Source of the DNA: Sulfurospirillum multivorans DSM 12446
GTDB lineage: Bacteria > Campylobacterota > Campylobacteria > Campylobacterales > Sulfurospirillaceae
NCBI RefSeq assembly: GCF_000568815.1
Contig: NZ_CP007201.1
Location: forward strand, 2,799,654 to 2,863,653
Length of the DNA: 64,000 bases
Direction: 5' to 3'
Of this stretch, positions 49,290 through 59,482 are shown piece after piece; the stretch's first letter is position 1; every line of letters starts with the position of its first letter. The notes below the pieces were generated by a model that searched no databases, had not been told where the DNA came from, and saw nothing but the letters and a program-made list of their open reading frames with translations. A program made the translations under genes and the position numbers.

Positions 49290-51980
49290 TTACTCCTCTA
49301 TGGGAATGTTAAACTCAAAAATGACACTGTTTTCCACATTTCTCGCCCAAATCGTTCCCTCATGCGCTTCAACGATTTTTTTGCAGATAAAAAGCCCTAA
49401 ACCACTGCCATTGATGTCATCGCTAATGCCTTTGATTCGGAAAAACTTTTCAAATACCATTTTGAGGTCTTCTTCACTGATGTGACTGTCTTCATTTAAA
49501 ACAAAGATGTTACACCTTGCACCCTCTTTTTGAAACCCTAAGGTGATGGCACTTCCGTGTTGCGAATATTTAATCGCATTTTCCAGAAGATTGACGACCA
49601 CGCGTTCTATCAAAACACAATCGGCTTTAAAAATACCCGACTCTTCTTCAATTTTGATACTGAAATTGCGCTCTTTTAAAATATCTTCAAACTCCCTCGC
49701 CGCTTGCGAGAAGATGTCTGCAATATCGCACCAATCTTTTTTAAGAACCACTTGATGGCTTTCAAACCGTGCAGAATCGAGCAGATTATTCATCAGACGT
49801 TCCATCTTTTTCGCGCTAAAAATAACTTGGGAGATGATAACGCGTTTTTTCTCATCCAGCCACGTCTCATCCGTCTTAAGCATCGAAACCATCCCCAAGA
49901 TGGAAGCAAGCGGTGTTCGTAAATCATGCGAGATGGAACCATACAGCGCATTTTTAAGCTCTTCACGTGCTAGAGTAATCGCATTTTTACTGTTTTTCTC
50001 AGAAAGTGAAATACGCTCAAAAGAGACCGCCATGACACTGGTGACAGAGTCTAAAAACATCTTAAACTCTGTGCTCATCTCATCTTGTTTGATTTTAAGC
50101 CCAAGTGCCCCATAAACGACCTCGCGGCTTTTAATCGGAATGTAGAGCATATCCGAAGCCAAAAAGGTGTCCGTGCCAGCCCCTGCTATTTTGCCATTGT
50201 CCAAACACCAATCAAGGACGGCTTTTTCACTTGAAGAGATAAAAATAGCCTCTAATTTTTCAAACATCGCATCGTATTTTTTACTCGAAAGTGGACTTTT
50301 AGGATCATAATGCGCATAGAGTTTTGGCATCTCATCCACATGCTTACGTAGGAAAAAGAAGGTCTCTTTGCCGAGCGATTCAGCGATTAAGGGCATGGCT
50401 ATTTTAATCACCTGCTTTATCTCAGAAACAGCCGTCACCCGACGGCTTAGTTTATACAGTCGTCTCACCCTCTTCTCTCGTTCGCGTATCGCTTCGCCAA
50501 TGAGTTTGAGCTTTTTCGCTTGCGATGAGATCAGATAAGCAACGATGAAAAAGATGAAAAAGCTCCACAGATGCGAGATGTCACTCACGACAAAGGTATA
50601 AACAGGAGGCACAAAAAAGTAGTTAAAAAGTCCGACACCAACAAAGGTAATCACCATCGAGGTTTTCATATCACCTCTGGAAGCAACGATCAGCACAGGA
50701 ATGAGAATAAGCAGTGCGACATTCAAAAGTTCTAAATGATTTCTAAAAACGATACACCCAAAGGTAATCACACCCAGCAAGCCCAGTCCAAAGAGAGAGT
50801 GCCACAAAGGAGCTTCCTCTTTTGTCTCTTCATCAAGGGTGTACGCTTCTAATTTTTGCTCTTGGGTTTTGTTAATGTACGAAATAATGCAAAATTCATT
50901 GCCCGCATTAAGGAGCTCATCGGCAATATCCATACGCCAAAACTTGCCTATAAAATTCTTTTTGCGTTTCGCCACAACGATGTGCGTTACAAACCGCGCC
51001 CTCGCATGTTTTAAAATCTCTTCGCCTACATCTTGCCCTGAGACGGTGTTGACCTCAGCGCCTAATTCCTCCGCTAAGCGGATATTTTTAGCCAGTTTTT
51101 CACGATTATTCGTTGAAAAATCATCAACATAAAGCGCGATCCACTCTGCATTCATCTGCGAAGAGAGCCGTTTGGCATAGCGGATCAAATTGGCGGAAAA
51201 TTCACTGCCATCGATGCACACCATCACCTTTTCAACCGCTTCCCAACGCTCCAGTCTGTTCTCTTTATACAGATCGTAAACGTCTTTGCTCACGCGCCCT
51301 GCGGCTTGTTTTAGCGCAATTTCTCTCAGAGCATTGATGTTGCCAAGCTTGAAAAAGTTCATGAGTGCTTTTTCAACGCTTTGGAGTTTGTAGATTTTCC
51401 CTTCTTTAAGCCGCTCAACCAATTTTTCAGGAGGGATGTCGATGATTTGGATTTTATCGACGCGTTCTAAAATGCTATCAGGAACGGTTTCAGTGACCTT
51501 CACACCCGTAATTTGCAATACCAAATCGTTAAGGCTCTCAAGGTGTTGGACATTCATCGTGCTGTAAACATCAATGCCATTGTCTAAGATCTCTAAAACA
51601 TCTTGATACCGTTTTTGATGCCTTGAAGTAGGAGCATTACTGTGGGCTAACTCATCAATGAGCACGACATCGGGTTTAGCTTCCAAAATGGCATCGATAT
51701 CGAGTTCATAAAGCATACTTCCACGGTACACGATCTTTTTAGGTGCAATGGAAGGGATACCTTGGGTTAAACGCTCTGTTTCAGCCCTGCCGTGCATCTC
51801 AACATAACCGATGCAAACGTGTGTACCACTTTTAAGCAATTCTTTGGCGTTGCGAAGCATGGTGTAGGTTTTACCCACACCTGCAAGGGCTCCAAAGAAG
51901 AGCGTTAGCTCACCCGTTTCGCGTTTGTTTTTGATCTCTTGAAGAACCAGATCACTCGTTTCTAAGACATCTTCATTCAT
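49290..51980 (-). CDS. kdpD: KdpD potassium-sensing histidine kinase
   Basis: The full-length 896-residue protein has the N-terminal KdpD domain with its own nucleotide loop (GALAGVGKTYTML), a universal-stress-protein domain (about 248-370), four membrane helices (about 400-500), a GAF-like region, HisKA (GSISHDLRTPLASILGM) and an ATPase domain (NLLENAIKYSQ, GSGLGLFICKK). The complete architecture suggests normal function with KdpE. It starts one base after the kdpC stop. Confidence 0.96.
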   Translation of the reverse strand: MNEDVLETSDLVLQEIKNKRETGELTLFFGALAGVGKTYTMLRNAKELLKSGTHVCIGYVEMHGRAETERLTQGIPSIAPKKIVYRGSMLYELDIDAILEAKPDVVLIDELAHSNAPTSRHQKRYQDVLEILDNGIDVYSTMNVQHLESLNDLVLQITGVKVTETVPDSILERVDKIQIIDIPPEKLVERLKEGKIYKLQSVEKALMNFFKLGNINALREIALKQAAGRVSKDVYDLYKENRLERWEAVEKVMVCIDGSEFSANLIRYAKRLSSQMNAEWIALYVDDFSTNNREKLAKNIRLAEELGAEVNTVSGQDVGEEILKHARARFVTHIVVAKRKKNFIGKFWRMDIADELLNAGNEFCIISYINKTQEQKLEAYTLDEETKEEAPLWHSLFGLGLLGVITFGCIVFRNHLELLNVALLILIPVLIVASRGDMKTSMVITFVGVGLFNYFFVPPVYTFVVSDISHLWSFFIFFIVAYLISSQAKKLKLIGEAIREREKRVRRLYKLSRRVTAVSEIKQVIKIAMPLIAESLGKETFFFLRKHVDEMPKLYAHYDPKSPLSSKKYDAMFEKLEAIFISSSEKAVLDWCLDNGKIAGAGTDTFLASDMLYIPIKSREVVYGALGLKIKQDEMSTEFKMFLDSVTSVMAVSFERISLSEKNSKNAITLAREELKNALYGSISHDLRTPLASILGMVSMLKTDETWLDEKKRVIISQVIFSAKKMERLMNNLLDSARFESHQVVLKKDWCDIADIFSQAAREFEDILKERNFSIKIEEESGIFKADCVLIERVVVNLLENAIKYSQHGSAITLGFQKEGARCNIFVLNEDSHISEEDLKMVFEKFFRIKGISDDINGSGLGLFICKKIVEAHEGTIWARNVENSVIFEFNIPIEE

Positions 51981-51981
51981 G

Positions 51982-52560
51982 TTAAGGATTTAAAACTCCA
52001 AAGTTTTTATCTAACGCACGATTTAAAAGAAGGACATTGACCCTCTCCTCGCCTATAAAACCCAAAAATTTTCGCTCAATATACTGATTCACAAGTTCTA
52101 GCATCTGAACTTCATCCACTTGGCGCTCTTTGGCGATAGCCTGAACTTGATAGAGTGCTGCTAATTTAGAGATATGCGGATCAAGTCCACTACCCGATGT
52201 CATGACCAAATCGCTTGGAATGACACCATCGCCAAATCTTACATGTAAAGCTTCTTTACTGGCATCTATTCTATCCAACAAAAGCTTGTTTGTCGGTGCT
52301 AAATTGCTCCCGCTTGAGGAGAGTGCATCGTAGCCATCTTCCCCTGCACTCGAGGGTCGAGCGATAAAATAGCCCGCTTTTGAAAAATTTTGCCCGATGT
52401 TTTGAGCGCCTATAACCGTTCCGTTAACTTCCAGTAAAAGTCCTGAACTCTGGGAGGGAAAAACCCACGCGCCGAGATTGGTAATCACAAGAGGATAGAC
52501 ACCTCCGAGTAAAAATGTCATGACTAAAAGTAATTTAATCGATTGAAGTAGTGTTTTCAT
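51982..52560 (-). CDS. kdpC: KdpC, potassium-transporting ATPase subunit C
   Basis: The 192-residue protein has one N-terminal membrane helix and the KdpC periplasmic domain (GQNFSKAGYFIARPSSAGED, SSGSNLAPTN, SGLDPHISKLAALYQ). ATG 52560 (MKTLLQSIK) follows AAAGGAAGC; an earlier in-frame ATG at 52605 lies inside kdpB. It stabilises the KdpFABC complex. A TTACATGTAA copy inside encodes LHVR. Confidence 0.95.
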   Translation of the reverse strand: MKTLLQSIKLLLVMTFLLGGVYPLVITNLGAWVFPSQSSGLLLEVNGTVIGAQNIGQNFSKAGYFIARPSSAGEDGYDALSSSGSNLAPTNKLLLDRIDASKEALHVRFGDGVIPSDLVMTSGSGLDPHISKLAALYQVQAIAKERQVDEVQMLELVNQYIERKFLGFIGEERVNVLLLNRALDKNFGVLNP

Positions 52561-52570
52561 ACGCTTCCTT

Positions 52571-54607
52571 TTACAAAAGATGCAATGTTGCAAGCAACAT
52601 ATCAAGCAGTTTTATACCCGCAAACGGCACGATAATACCGCCAAGTCCATAGATGACCAAGTTTTTTCCTAGCACCACATCTGCACTCAAAGCTTTATAC
52701 CCAACGCCAGAAATGGCCAGAGGAATCAGTGCGATGATGATCAATGCGTTAAAAATAACCGCCGATAAAATGGCACTCTCGGGCGATGAAAGGTGCATGA
52801 TGTTGAGCACTTCCATCTGAGGAAACGCCACAACAAAGAGTGCAGGAATGATCGCAAAGTATTTGGCAATGTCATTGGCTAAACTAAAGGTTGTCAGCGC
52901 ACCTCTCGTCATCAAAAGCTCTTTACCCGTCTCAACCACTTCAATGAGTTTGGTAGGAGAACTGTCCATATCCACCATATTAGCGGCTTCTTTCGCCGCT
53001 TGGGTTCCGCTATTCATTGCAAGACCCACATCGGCTTGTGCAAGGGCAGGGGCATCGTTGGTGCCATCCCCCGTCATCGCAACAGTAAAGCCCTCTTTTT
53101 GGTAGTTGCGAATAAGCGCTATTTTGGTATCAGGTGTTGCTTCGGCGACAAAATCATCCACGCCTGCTTCTGCGGCAATAGCAGCAGCCGTGATAGGATT
53201 GTCACCCGTAATCATCACCGTTTTAATACCCATACCTCTAAACTCAGCAAATTTCTCTTTGATGGAAGGCTTGATGATGTCTTTGAGATGAATCACGCCC
53301 AACACTTTACTGCCCTCGCATACAACCAAAGGCGTGCCACCTTTTTTACCGATTTGCATACAAATATCGTGTGCCTCTTTGGGGAATTTTCCACCCGACG
53401 CGGTGACAAATTTTTCAATGGCATCCACCGCCCCTTTGCGATACTCCTTACCATCAAGATCAAGCCCACTCATTCTTGTATAGGCACTAAAAGGGATAAA
53501 CTGGGCACTTTGCAGATTGGCTGGCTCTTTTACGCCATAGGTATTTTGCGCAAACGTAACGGTACTTTTCCCCTCAGGTGTGTCATCGGAAAGTGATGTT
53601 AACAATGCAGCATACGCCAAGTTATCAAGTTCTTTGATGTCAAGAGGCGTAAAAACACTTGCCATACGGTTACCAAAGGTGATCGTGCCTGTTTTATCGA
53701 GCAATAACACATTAACATCACCCGCAGCTTCTATCGCTTTACCGCTCATTGCAAGCACATTCTTTTTGAGCAGTCTGTCCATCCCCGCAATACCGATGGC
53801 ACTTAAAAGCCCGCCAATCGTCGTAGGAATCAAACACACCAGAAGCGCAATCAGCGAGACAACGGAGATATCTGCATTTACATGTAAAGCCATCGGTTTG
53901 AGTGTCAACGTCACGACAAGAAAAATTGCAGTCAAGCCCATCAGCAAAATAGAGAGCGCAATTTCATTCGGACTTTTTTGCCTTTTAGCCCCTTCAATGA
54001 GGCTAATCATACGATCCAAAAAGGTCTCGCCCGGATTTTTCGTGATCTTAATCGTAATTTCATCACTTAAGACAAGCGTACCTCCCGTAACGGAGTTGCG
54101 ATCTCCTCCTGATTCACGAATGACGGGAGCTGACTCGCCTGTAATGGCACTCTCATCGATGCTTGCAATGCCTTTGATGACCTCACCGTCGCTTGGAATC
54201 ACCTCACCTGCAACCACTACGACGACATCGCCTACTCTAAGGCTCTCTGAGCTGACCTTTCTTAGGCTGCCATCTTCACTTAACTTATTGGCACTACTGC
54301 TTTTTTTACCGGAACGTAACGCACTCGCTTGGGCTTTTCCTCTGCCTTCGGCTAATGCTTCTGCAAAATTGGCAAAAAGGACTGTAAAAAAGAGCCAGAC
54401 AAAGACCCAAAATTCAAATCCAAAAAGAGGAATAGTGCCACGACTGCTCTCATAAAGCCATATAAAGCCGGTAATAAAGGTACCCAAATAGACCACAAAA
54501 ATGATCGGATTTTTAAGCTGCTCTCTCGGGGTTAATTTGCCAATACACCCTTTGAGTGCATCTTGGATAATCGCTTGGTTATAGCTAGAATTATTTTGTT
54601 TTTTCAT
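52571..54607 (-). CDS. kdpB: KdpB, potassium-transporting P-type ATPase catalytic subunit
   Basis: The 678-residue P-type ATPase has the phosphorylation motif [20 protein letters not shown], and [21 protein letters not shown] 54607 is preferred because AAGGA lies seven bases before it; an ATG two codons earlier (54613) has the same site almost touching it. It powers the KdpA channel. A TTTACATGTAAA copy at 53877-53888 lies in the gene. Confidence 0.96.
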   Translation of the reverse strand: MKKQNNSSYNQAIIQDALKGCIGKLTPREQLKNPIIFVVYLGTFITGFIWLYESSRGTIPLFGFEFWVFVWLFFTVLFANFAEALAEGRGKAQASALRSGKKSSSANKLSEDGSLRKVSSESLRVGDVVVVVAGEVIPSDGEVIKGIASIDESAITGESAPVIRESGGDRNSVTGGTLVLSDEITIKITKNPGETFLDRMISLIEGAKRQKSPNEIALSILLMGLTAIFLVVTLTLKPMALHVNADISVVSLIALLVCLIPTTIGGLLSAIGIAGMDRLLKKNVLAMSGKAIEAAGDVNVLLLDKTGTITFGNRMASVFTPLDIKELDNLAYAALLTSLSDDTPEGKSTVTFAQNTYGVKEPANLQSAQFIPFSAYTRMSGLDLDGKEYRKGAVDAIEKFVTASGGKFPKEAHDICMQIGKKGGTPLVVCEGSKVLGVIHLKDIIKPSIKEKFAEFRGMGIKTVMITGDNPITAAAIAAEAGVDDFVAEATPDTKIALIRNYQKEGFTVAMTGDGTNDAPALAQADVGLAMNSGTQAAKEAANMVDMDSSPTKLIEVVETGKELLMTRGALTTFSLANDIAKYFAIIPALFVVAFPQMEVLNIMHLSSPESAILSAVIFNALIIIALIPLAISGVGYKALSADVVLGKNLVIYGLGGIIVPFAGIKLLDMLLATLHLL

Positions 54608-54616
54608 ACTCATTCC

Positions 54617-56314
54617 TTAAAAAGAGATGCGTTCAAGCATCATCAAATGCTCAATCACAGGGCTAAGTGCCAGCGAAGGGAAAAACGTAAGCGCCCCTGT
54701 TAACACAATGGTTGCTACCAAAAGGGTGATAAAAAGCGCGCTTTGGGTATTGAGGGTACCTTTGCCAAAAGGAACGACTTTCTTTCGTGCCAAGCTTCCC
54801 GCAATGGCAAGCATGGGAATAATCACACCAAAACGTCCCACAAACATACAGATAGCCAGCGCATAGTTGTAATAAAGCGTATTGCCACTGAGTCCCGCAA
54901 AAGCACTGCCATTGTTCGCACTGGCTGAGCTAAAAGCATAAAGAACTTGAGAAAGACCATGCGGTCCAGGGTTGGAGATGGAGCTAGTGGCATCTGGGAT
55001 TAAAAGTGATAAACCCGTAAAAAGAAGGATGCACAGACCCGGAAGCAACACGGCTATGACAGTATAGGTCATCTCCTTGGCTTCAATCTTTTTGCCCATA
55101 TATTCAGGTGTACGACCTATCATCAAACCTGCGATAAAAACACTCAAAATGACATACGCCATCATGCCGTAAAACCCTGCTCCCACACCGCCAATGACAA
55201 TCTCACCGAGCATCATCTGCACCAAGTTGACCATACCTGCAAGCGGCGTAAGACTGTCGTGCATACCATTGACCGCACCACACGATGCCGCCGTTGTGGC
55301 TACCGAAAAAAGAGAGGTTGAAGCGATGCCAAAGCGCACCTCTTTGCCTTCCATCGCACTCTCACCTACAATACCCGAAATTTCAGGATTGCCAAATTTT
55401 TCTGAGACATAATGCGAGCCTAACATCAGCACAAAAAGAACGACCATCGCGATTAAGATGGAACGACCCTCACCGCTTTTTTGGCTCATTTTTCCATAGA
55501 CGAAAAGCAGTGAAATGGGCAAGAAGAGGATGGAAAAGACCTGCACAAAGTTAGAAAGTGGGGTCGGATTTTCAAAAGGATGCGCGGAGTTGGCATTGAA
55601 AAAACCTCCACCATTGGTTCCTAACATCTTAATCGCCTCTTGCGAAGCCACAGGACCCATCGGAATGCTCTGATTTGCCCCTTCGAGGCTCACGGCACTG
55701 ATATAAGGAGCAAAGTTTTGAATGACACCTTGAGAAATCAAAAAGAGCGCATACACCAAAGAAAGCGGAAGCAAAACATACAGCGTTATACGAACCATAT
55801 CTGCCCAGAAATTGCCGATGGACTCGCTCTCTTTATAAACGATACCTCGCATAAAAGCCACTGCTACGGCAATGCCTGTTGAAGCAGAGAGAAAGTTTTG
55901 CACACTGAGCACAAACATCTGAGAAAAATAACTCATCGTACTCTCACCACTGTAATTTTGCCAATTGGTATTGGTCACAAAACTCACCGCCGTATTGAAC
56001 GCTAGCTCAAAGGGAAGTGCGGGTAAACCTTGCGGATTGAGAGGCAAAAGATGTTGGCTCAAAAGTACGGCTAACACCAGCACAATTCCCGCACCGTTAA
56101 AGAGCATCAGTGCTAAAGCGTATTTTTTCCAATTCATTTCCAGTTGTGGGTTAATGCCACACAAACGATAAAGACTCTTTTCTACCGGTGAAAGAAGTGG
56201 TGTTAAAACGTTTTTCTCACCCACCAATACTTTGGTAAAAAACCCACTGTATGCTTTTGCTGCTCCTATGAGCAAGATCAAAAAGCTGATAAAAAGGGTT
56301 ATATCTGCAACCAT
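54617..56314 (-). CDS. kdpA: KdpA, potassium-binding and channel subunit
   Basis: The 565-residue membrane protein has the four selectivity-filter-like repeats of the KtrB/Trk superfamily (for example VSFVTNTNWQNYSGE, GTNGGGFFNANSAHPFENP, GAVNGMHDS and SANNGSAFAGL). First gene of kdpABCDE. No kdpF-like short frame with a ribosome binding site was seen before it. Confidence 0.96.
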   Translation of the reverse strand: MVADITLFISFLILLIGAAKAYSGFFTKVLVGEKNVLTPLLSPVEKSLYRLCGINPQLEMNWKKYALALMLFNGAGIVLVLAVLLSQHLLPLNPQGLPALPFELAFNTAVSFVTNTNWQNYSGESTMSYFSQMFVLSVQNFLSASTGIAVAVAFMRGIVYKESESIGNFWADMVRITLYVLLPLSLVYALFLISQGVIQNFAPYISAVSLEGANQSIPMGPVASQEAIKMLGTNGGGFFNANSAHPFENPTPLSNFVQVFSILFLPISLLFVYGKMSQKSGEGRSILIAMVVLFVLMLGSHYVSEKFGNPEISGIVGESAMEGKEVRFGIASTSLFSVATTAASCGAVNGMHDSLTPLAGMVNLVQMMLGEIVIGGVGAGFYGMMAYVILSVFIAGLMIGRTPEYMGKKIEAKEMTYTVIAVLLPGLCILLFTGLSLLIPDATSSISNPGPHGLSQVLYAFSSASANNGSAFAGLSGNTLYYNYALAICMFVGRFGVIIPMLAIAGSLARKKVVPFGKGTLNTQSALFITLLVATIVLTGALTFFPSLALSPVIEHLMMLERISF

Positions 56315-56341
56315 TGTTTTCCTTTTTCGTAATTTAGGAAA

Positions 56342-56347
56342 ATTATA
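56342..56347 (-). promoter_or_regulatory. -10 box of the kdp operon
   Basis: The minus strand reads TCCTATAATTTTCC, a perfect TATAAT 28 bases before the kdpA start, followed by the ribosome binding site AAAAAGGAAAACA. A KdpE site would be expected just upstream, within the 136-base gap; none was identified with confidence. Confidence 0.55.
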
Positions 56348-56450
56348 GGACAGATAGAAGTGGGAAAATATCTTAATTTGGGGTTAAAAGATAAGGATTT
56401 TGTTAGGATCAAGCTACCAAAGAGCTTGCATCCTTGCACGTAGCCTTATT

Positions 56451-58250
56451 TTAGTACGGTGAAGAGAGGTAGCATTTATCCAAATCTTTTCCAATATAAA
56501 CCAAAAATGTTTCATGTCTTTGTTCACGTTGCTGTTCAACAAACTCATAGTGTCCACGCACATACTGTACAACATATTGAGAAAGTTCGTTTTCAAAACC
56601 AACGATGCCTTTAAGGCGATAAATATTCTGAGGGAGAGTATCCAAATAAATTTCAAACTGCTCTTTGTTAAGCGCTTTTGGAAGTGCAACTTTTATACTT
56701 GAGAGATGATCATGTGTATGCGTATACTTTACCTCATCCTCTTCGGCAATCAAAGAAGCAATTTGAGCCGTACTCGCATTTAAAGAGAGCCTTAACGCAT
56801 TAGGATGTATATCACATTGCACCGTTTGGATTACTTTAGCGCAACGGTTGTTTTCATACAAAAATTGCTCTACTTTTTCTATTTCTGTTGCACTCATAAG
56901 ATCTGTTTTATTGAGCAAGATAATATCAGCAGAACGGATTTGATCAATAAAAATACGATATTCCTTCGCTAAAAAAAGTGCATTTGTCCCATCGACAACG
57001 GTGACAATCGCTTCTAAATCTACCAAATCCTCTAATTCATGCAATTCACTTAGAAGATTAAAAGGATTTGCAACCCCTGTAGTTTCAAGTAAAATTGTAT
57101 CGGGAGTGGTTTTTTTCATAAGCGTATTAACGCCCATACGTAATTGCCCCGAAAGCGAGCAACAAACACACCCCTCATCAATTTCGACCAATGAATAATC
57201 ATAATCTACGAGCTTCCCATCTAAACCTGTTTTGCCTATCTCGTTTTGAATAATGCCGATAAAATGATTTTTTTCAGTCTCGTATTCGATATAATTTTGT
57301 AAAAAATTGGTTTTCCCAGAACCTAAAAACCCAGTGACAACGACTAAGGTTGGTTTTATCTTGCGTTGCGATATGGAGGGCTTAAGAAATGCCATGCTTT
57401 CATTTTGATCATACCATGGTGCTTTTTGTAAAAAACTATTTAAACTCATATGCGCAAGAATAACCTGTGCTTCTGCCTTCTCTACAATAGGCTTTATCAA
57501 CGCATCACTCACACCATCTCCATACCCTAAAGCTATGAAAAGCTTTGTTGCAGGAGAATCTAACATCTTTTCACATCTGCCTTGCGCATTATATGCCACA
57601 GTGTAATCACGTGCTTTAAAAAGTTGAAAATAAGAAGGTGCGTTACATGTAAGCCTTGTAATAGCGGTATTGAAGAAATTCATAAAAGGCAATACCAAAC
57701 GAAATGAAGGCAAATCTTTATCCAATCCACCCGCCTCGATAATACATTCATCCTTCTTCCAAGGAGAAAAAACACCCTCTTTAGCGTAAACTCTTTGGCG
57801 TAAACACGTCTCATAACAAAGGAACATTGTTTGTGATTCAATGTTTACATGTAAACGCAAACTTCCAATATAAAACTGCGTCGAAAGCTCCGAGTCTGAT
57901 GCAAATGAACGCACTTTGTCAATAAAATTTTCCTCTTGAGCTAAGAGTCCTTCCAAAACCGAAAACCGCTCTATTAGATTCTCATTAGGAGAGGGAAAAT
58001 AATAAAGCGCAAAAGTGCCAAATCCATCATAAATTTCTGAAAACACAACACCAAATATACCTTCAAATTGATCAAATTTAAGCGTCCAACACTCTTTTGG
58101 ATGCTGGCATACATACATTCCTTTATAGCCTGTCATCTTTTTTAACACGCTGTCATAAGAACCTTTAATCAAAATAGAACGCATAAAAGCTGTGTAATTC
58201 TCAGCCGTACCATCAAATGTTGCAGGATAAAGTGCTTGAATATTCATCAT
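56451..58250 (-). CDS. CobW/COG0523-type GTPase with an unrecognised N-terminal domain
   Basis: The 599-residue protein joins about 290 residues of unknown type to a complete COG0523 metallochaperone GTPase: Walker A GFLGSGKT at 307-314, the metal-binding GCVCCSL (Cys 361, 363, 364), LLETTGVANP, LLNKTDLM and a CobW C-terminal domain, with a His-rich THTHDH before it. COG0523 GTPases insert metals such as Zn or Co into client proteins. The N-terminal half contains several Cys (48, 54, 145, 149) and could be the client- or metal-binding part. Last gene of the operon that begins at 60868. Confidence 0.82.
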   Translation of the reverse strand: MMNIQALYPATFDGTAENYTAFMRSILIKGSYDSVLKKMTGYKGMYVCQHPKECWTLKFDQFEGIFGVVFSEIYDGFGTFALYYFPSPNENLIERFSVLEGLLAQEENFIDKVRSFASDSELSTQFYIGSLRLHVNIESQTMFLCYETCLRQRVYAKEGVFSPWKKDECIIEAGGLDKDLPSFRLVLPFMNFFNTAITRLTCNAPSYFQLFKARDYTVAYNAQGRCEKMLDSPATKLFIALGYGDGVSDALIKPIVEKAEAQVILAHMSLNSFLQKAPWYDQNESMAFLKPSISQRKIKPTLVVVTGFLGSGKTNFLQNYIEYETEKNHFIGIIQNEIGKTGLDGKLVDYDYSLVEIDEGCVCCSLSGQLRMGVNTLMKKTTPDTILLETTGVANPFNLLSELHELEDLVDLEAIVTVVDGTNALFLAKEYRIFIDQIRSADIILLNKTDLMSATEIEKVEQFLYENNRCAKVIQTVQCDIHPNALRLSLNASTAQIASLIAEEDEVKYTHTHDHLSSIKVALPKALNKEQFEIYLDTLPQNIYRLKGIVGFENELSQYVVQYVRGHYEFVEQQREQRHETFLVYIGKDLDKCYLSSPY

Positions 58251-58263
58251 GAACCCTTTTTTA

Positions 58264-58289
58264 AAAGCCGAAGGTTTCCCATCGGCTTT
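58264..58289 (-). terminator. Hairpin between MBL-fold and CobW genes
   Basis: AAAGCCGA pairs with TCGGCTTT, and on the minus strand the second arm runs into TTTTAAAAAAGG. It may partly end transcription after the MBL-fold gene and thus lower expression of the CobW-type gene, which starts 14 bases later. Confidence 0.55.
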
Positions 58290-58300
58290 AGATAGACATA

Positions 58301-59467
58301 CTAACCAAACACCATTGTGTCGCCATTACCCAGATACACCTTACTTTTAGAGCGATGCTGCGCTGTTCCTTGAACGACGGGATAACCTGCCGCTACAAAT
58401 TTTCGAGCCGTCAACAACCCCGTACAATGGTTACAGCCAATGGCTTTAAAATCCCATTTTGCAAGCCCAATAACCAAGTCATCATACTTTGGATCCCAAT
58501 CATCAAAAGGCGAAATGTGCAAACCTCCGTATATACCGTACATTTGGTCATTATCGTACTTTAACTCTTTTTTAGCCATTGAGATAAACTGGATAATCCC
58601 TTGATGACAACACCCAGAAATGCTCACCAACCCTTTACCTTGAACATTGGCAAAGATAGATTGCTCACCAAAAACTCTATTGATAATAGGCACATCAAAC
58701 ACAATCGCACATAATCCTGGTTCAATATCATTGATACCTGTTTTATGCACCATTAATTCACCTTTGTGTCCAGAGTCTTTGATATACTGAAATCCTTCTG
58801 GGTAAAATCCCTCAGGAACGATAATCTTAATATTAGGCGCATACTTCATCGTAACAGGCAATCCCCAAAAATGGTCCCAATGCTCATGCGAAATAATCAA
58901 CGCCTCAATTTCTCCATTGGCGAGCATCTTATCAATGCCCTCTCTCTTAAACGATTCATCCATCCACGCATACGACCATCCCGTATCAAGAAGGTATTTC
59001 TTTTTGACGCCATCAAGTCGCTCTATCTCAATCAAGGCAGCAAAGCCTCCTGCATTTTGAGGATTAACACTGTTTTCTTCAGCAATTTTCCATGCTTCTT
59101 CCAGCTTATTGGGCAAAAGATGTTTAATTTTAGCTATCCCTTTTTCGTAACTCCCTTTGGCAAGGCCTGTACCATCGCCAAAAGGTGGCCAGTTAAAAAG
59201 GTATTGATTGACAAGCAATCCACCCGCTCCTTTAATATCGCCCATCAAGGTGGCATTGTCAAACCAACTTGTCTCCGAAATATTGGTAATTTTGATACTT
59301 TTACACGCACCAAAATCTTTCATTTTTCGCACCATTTGAGGCAAGAAAAATTCACGCATTGGCGAATAGGAAAAAATGCCCATTGTTGCAAATGTCCCTA
59401 ATCCAAGCCCTGTTAAAGCGCCTTTGAGAAAATCTCGCCTTTTTGTATCTTCATTTTGTACTGACAT
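58301..59467 (-). CDS. Tat-exported metallo-beta-lactamase-fold hydrolase (COG1237-like)
   Basis: The 388-residue protein starts with a twin-arginine signal (KRRDFLKGALTGLGLGTFA). The metal site HEHWDH is at 194-199, with further ligands H288 (SISGCCHQGII), H317 (YGGLHISP) and H347 (GCNHCTG). The last three motifs are characteristic of COG1237 hydrolases, a group with few known substrates. Middle gene of the operon, 15 bases after the membrane protein. It probably binds Zn or Fe in the cytoplasm before export, which fits the CobW-type neighbour. Confidence 0.83.
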   Translation of the reverse strand: MSVQNEDTKRRDFLKGALTGLGLGTFATMGIFSYSPMREFFLPQMVRKMKDFGACKSIKITNISETSWFDNATLMGDIKGAGGLLVNQYLFNWPPFGDGTGLAKGSYEKGIAKIKHLLPNKLEEAWKIAEENSVNPQNAGGFAALIEIERLDGVKKKYLLDTGWSYAWMDESFKREGIDKMLANGEIEALIISHEHWDHFWGLPVTMKYAPNIKIIVPEGFYPEGFQYIKDSGHKGELMVHKTGINDIEPGLCAIVFDVPIINRVFGEQSIFANVQGKGLVSISGCCHQGIIQFISMAKKELKYDNDQMYGIYGGLHISPFDDWDPKYDDLVIGLAKWDFKAIGCNHCTGLLTARKFVAAGYPVVQGTAQHRSKSKVYLGNGDTMVFG

Positions 59468-59482
59468 CGTTTCCTCCTCTGG

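Noticed and set aside
53580-54455. 291-residue plus-strand frame antisense to kdpB
   Set aside because: Long but Ser/Leu-rich and fully antisense to a certain gene; no initiation signal.
56414-56689. 91-residue frame overlapping the end of the CobW-type gene
   Set aside because: Alternate-frame shadow without ribosome binding site; the CobW C-terminal domain in the main frame is convincing.
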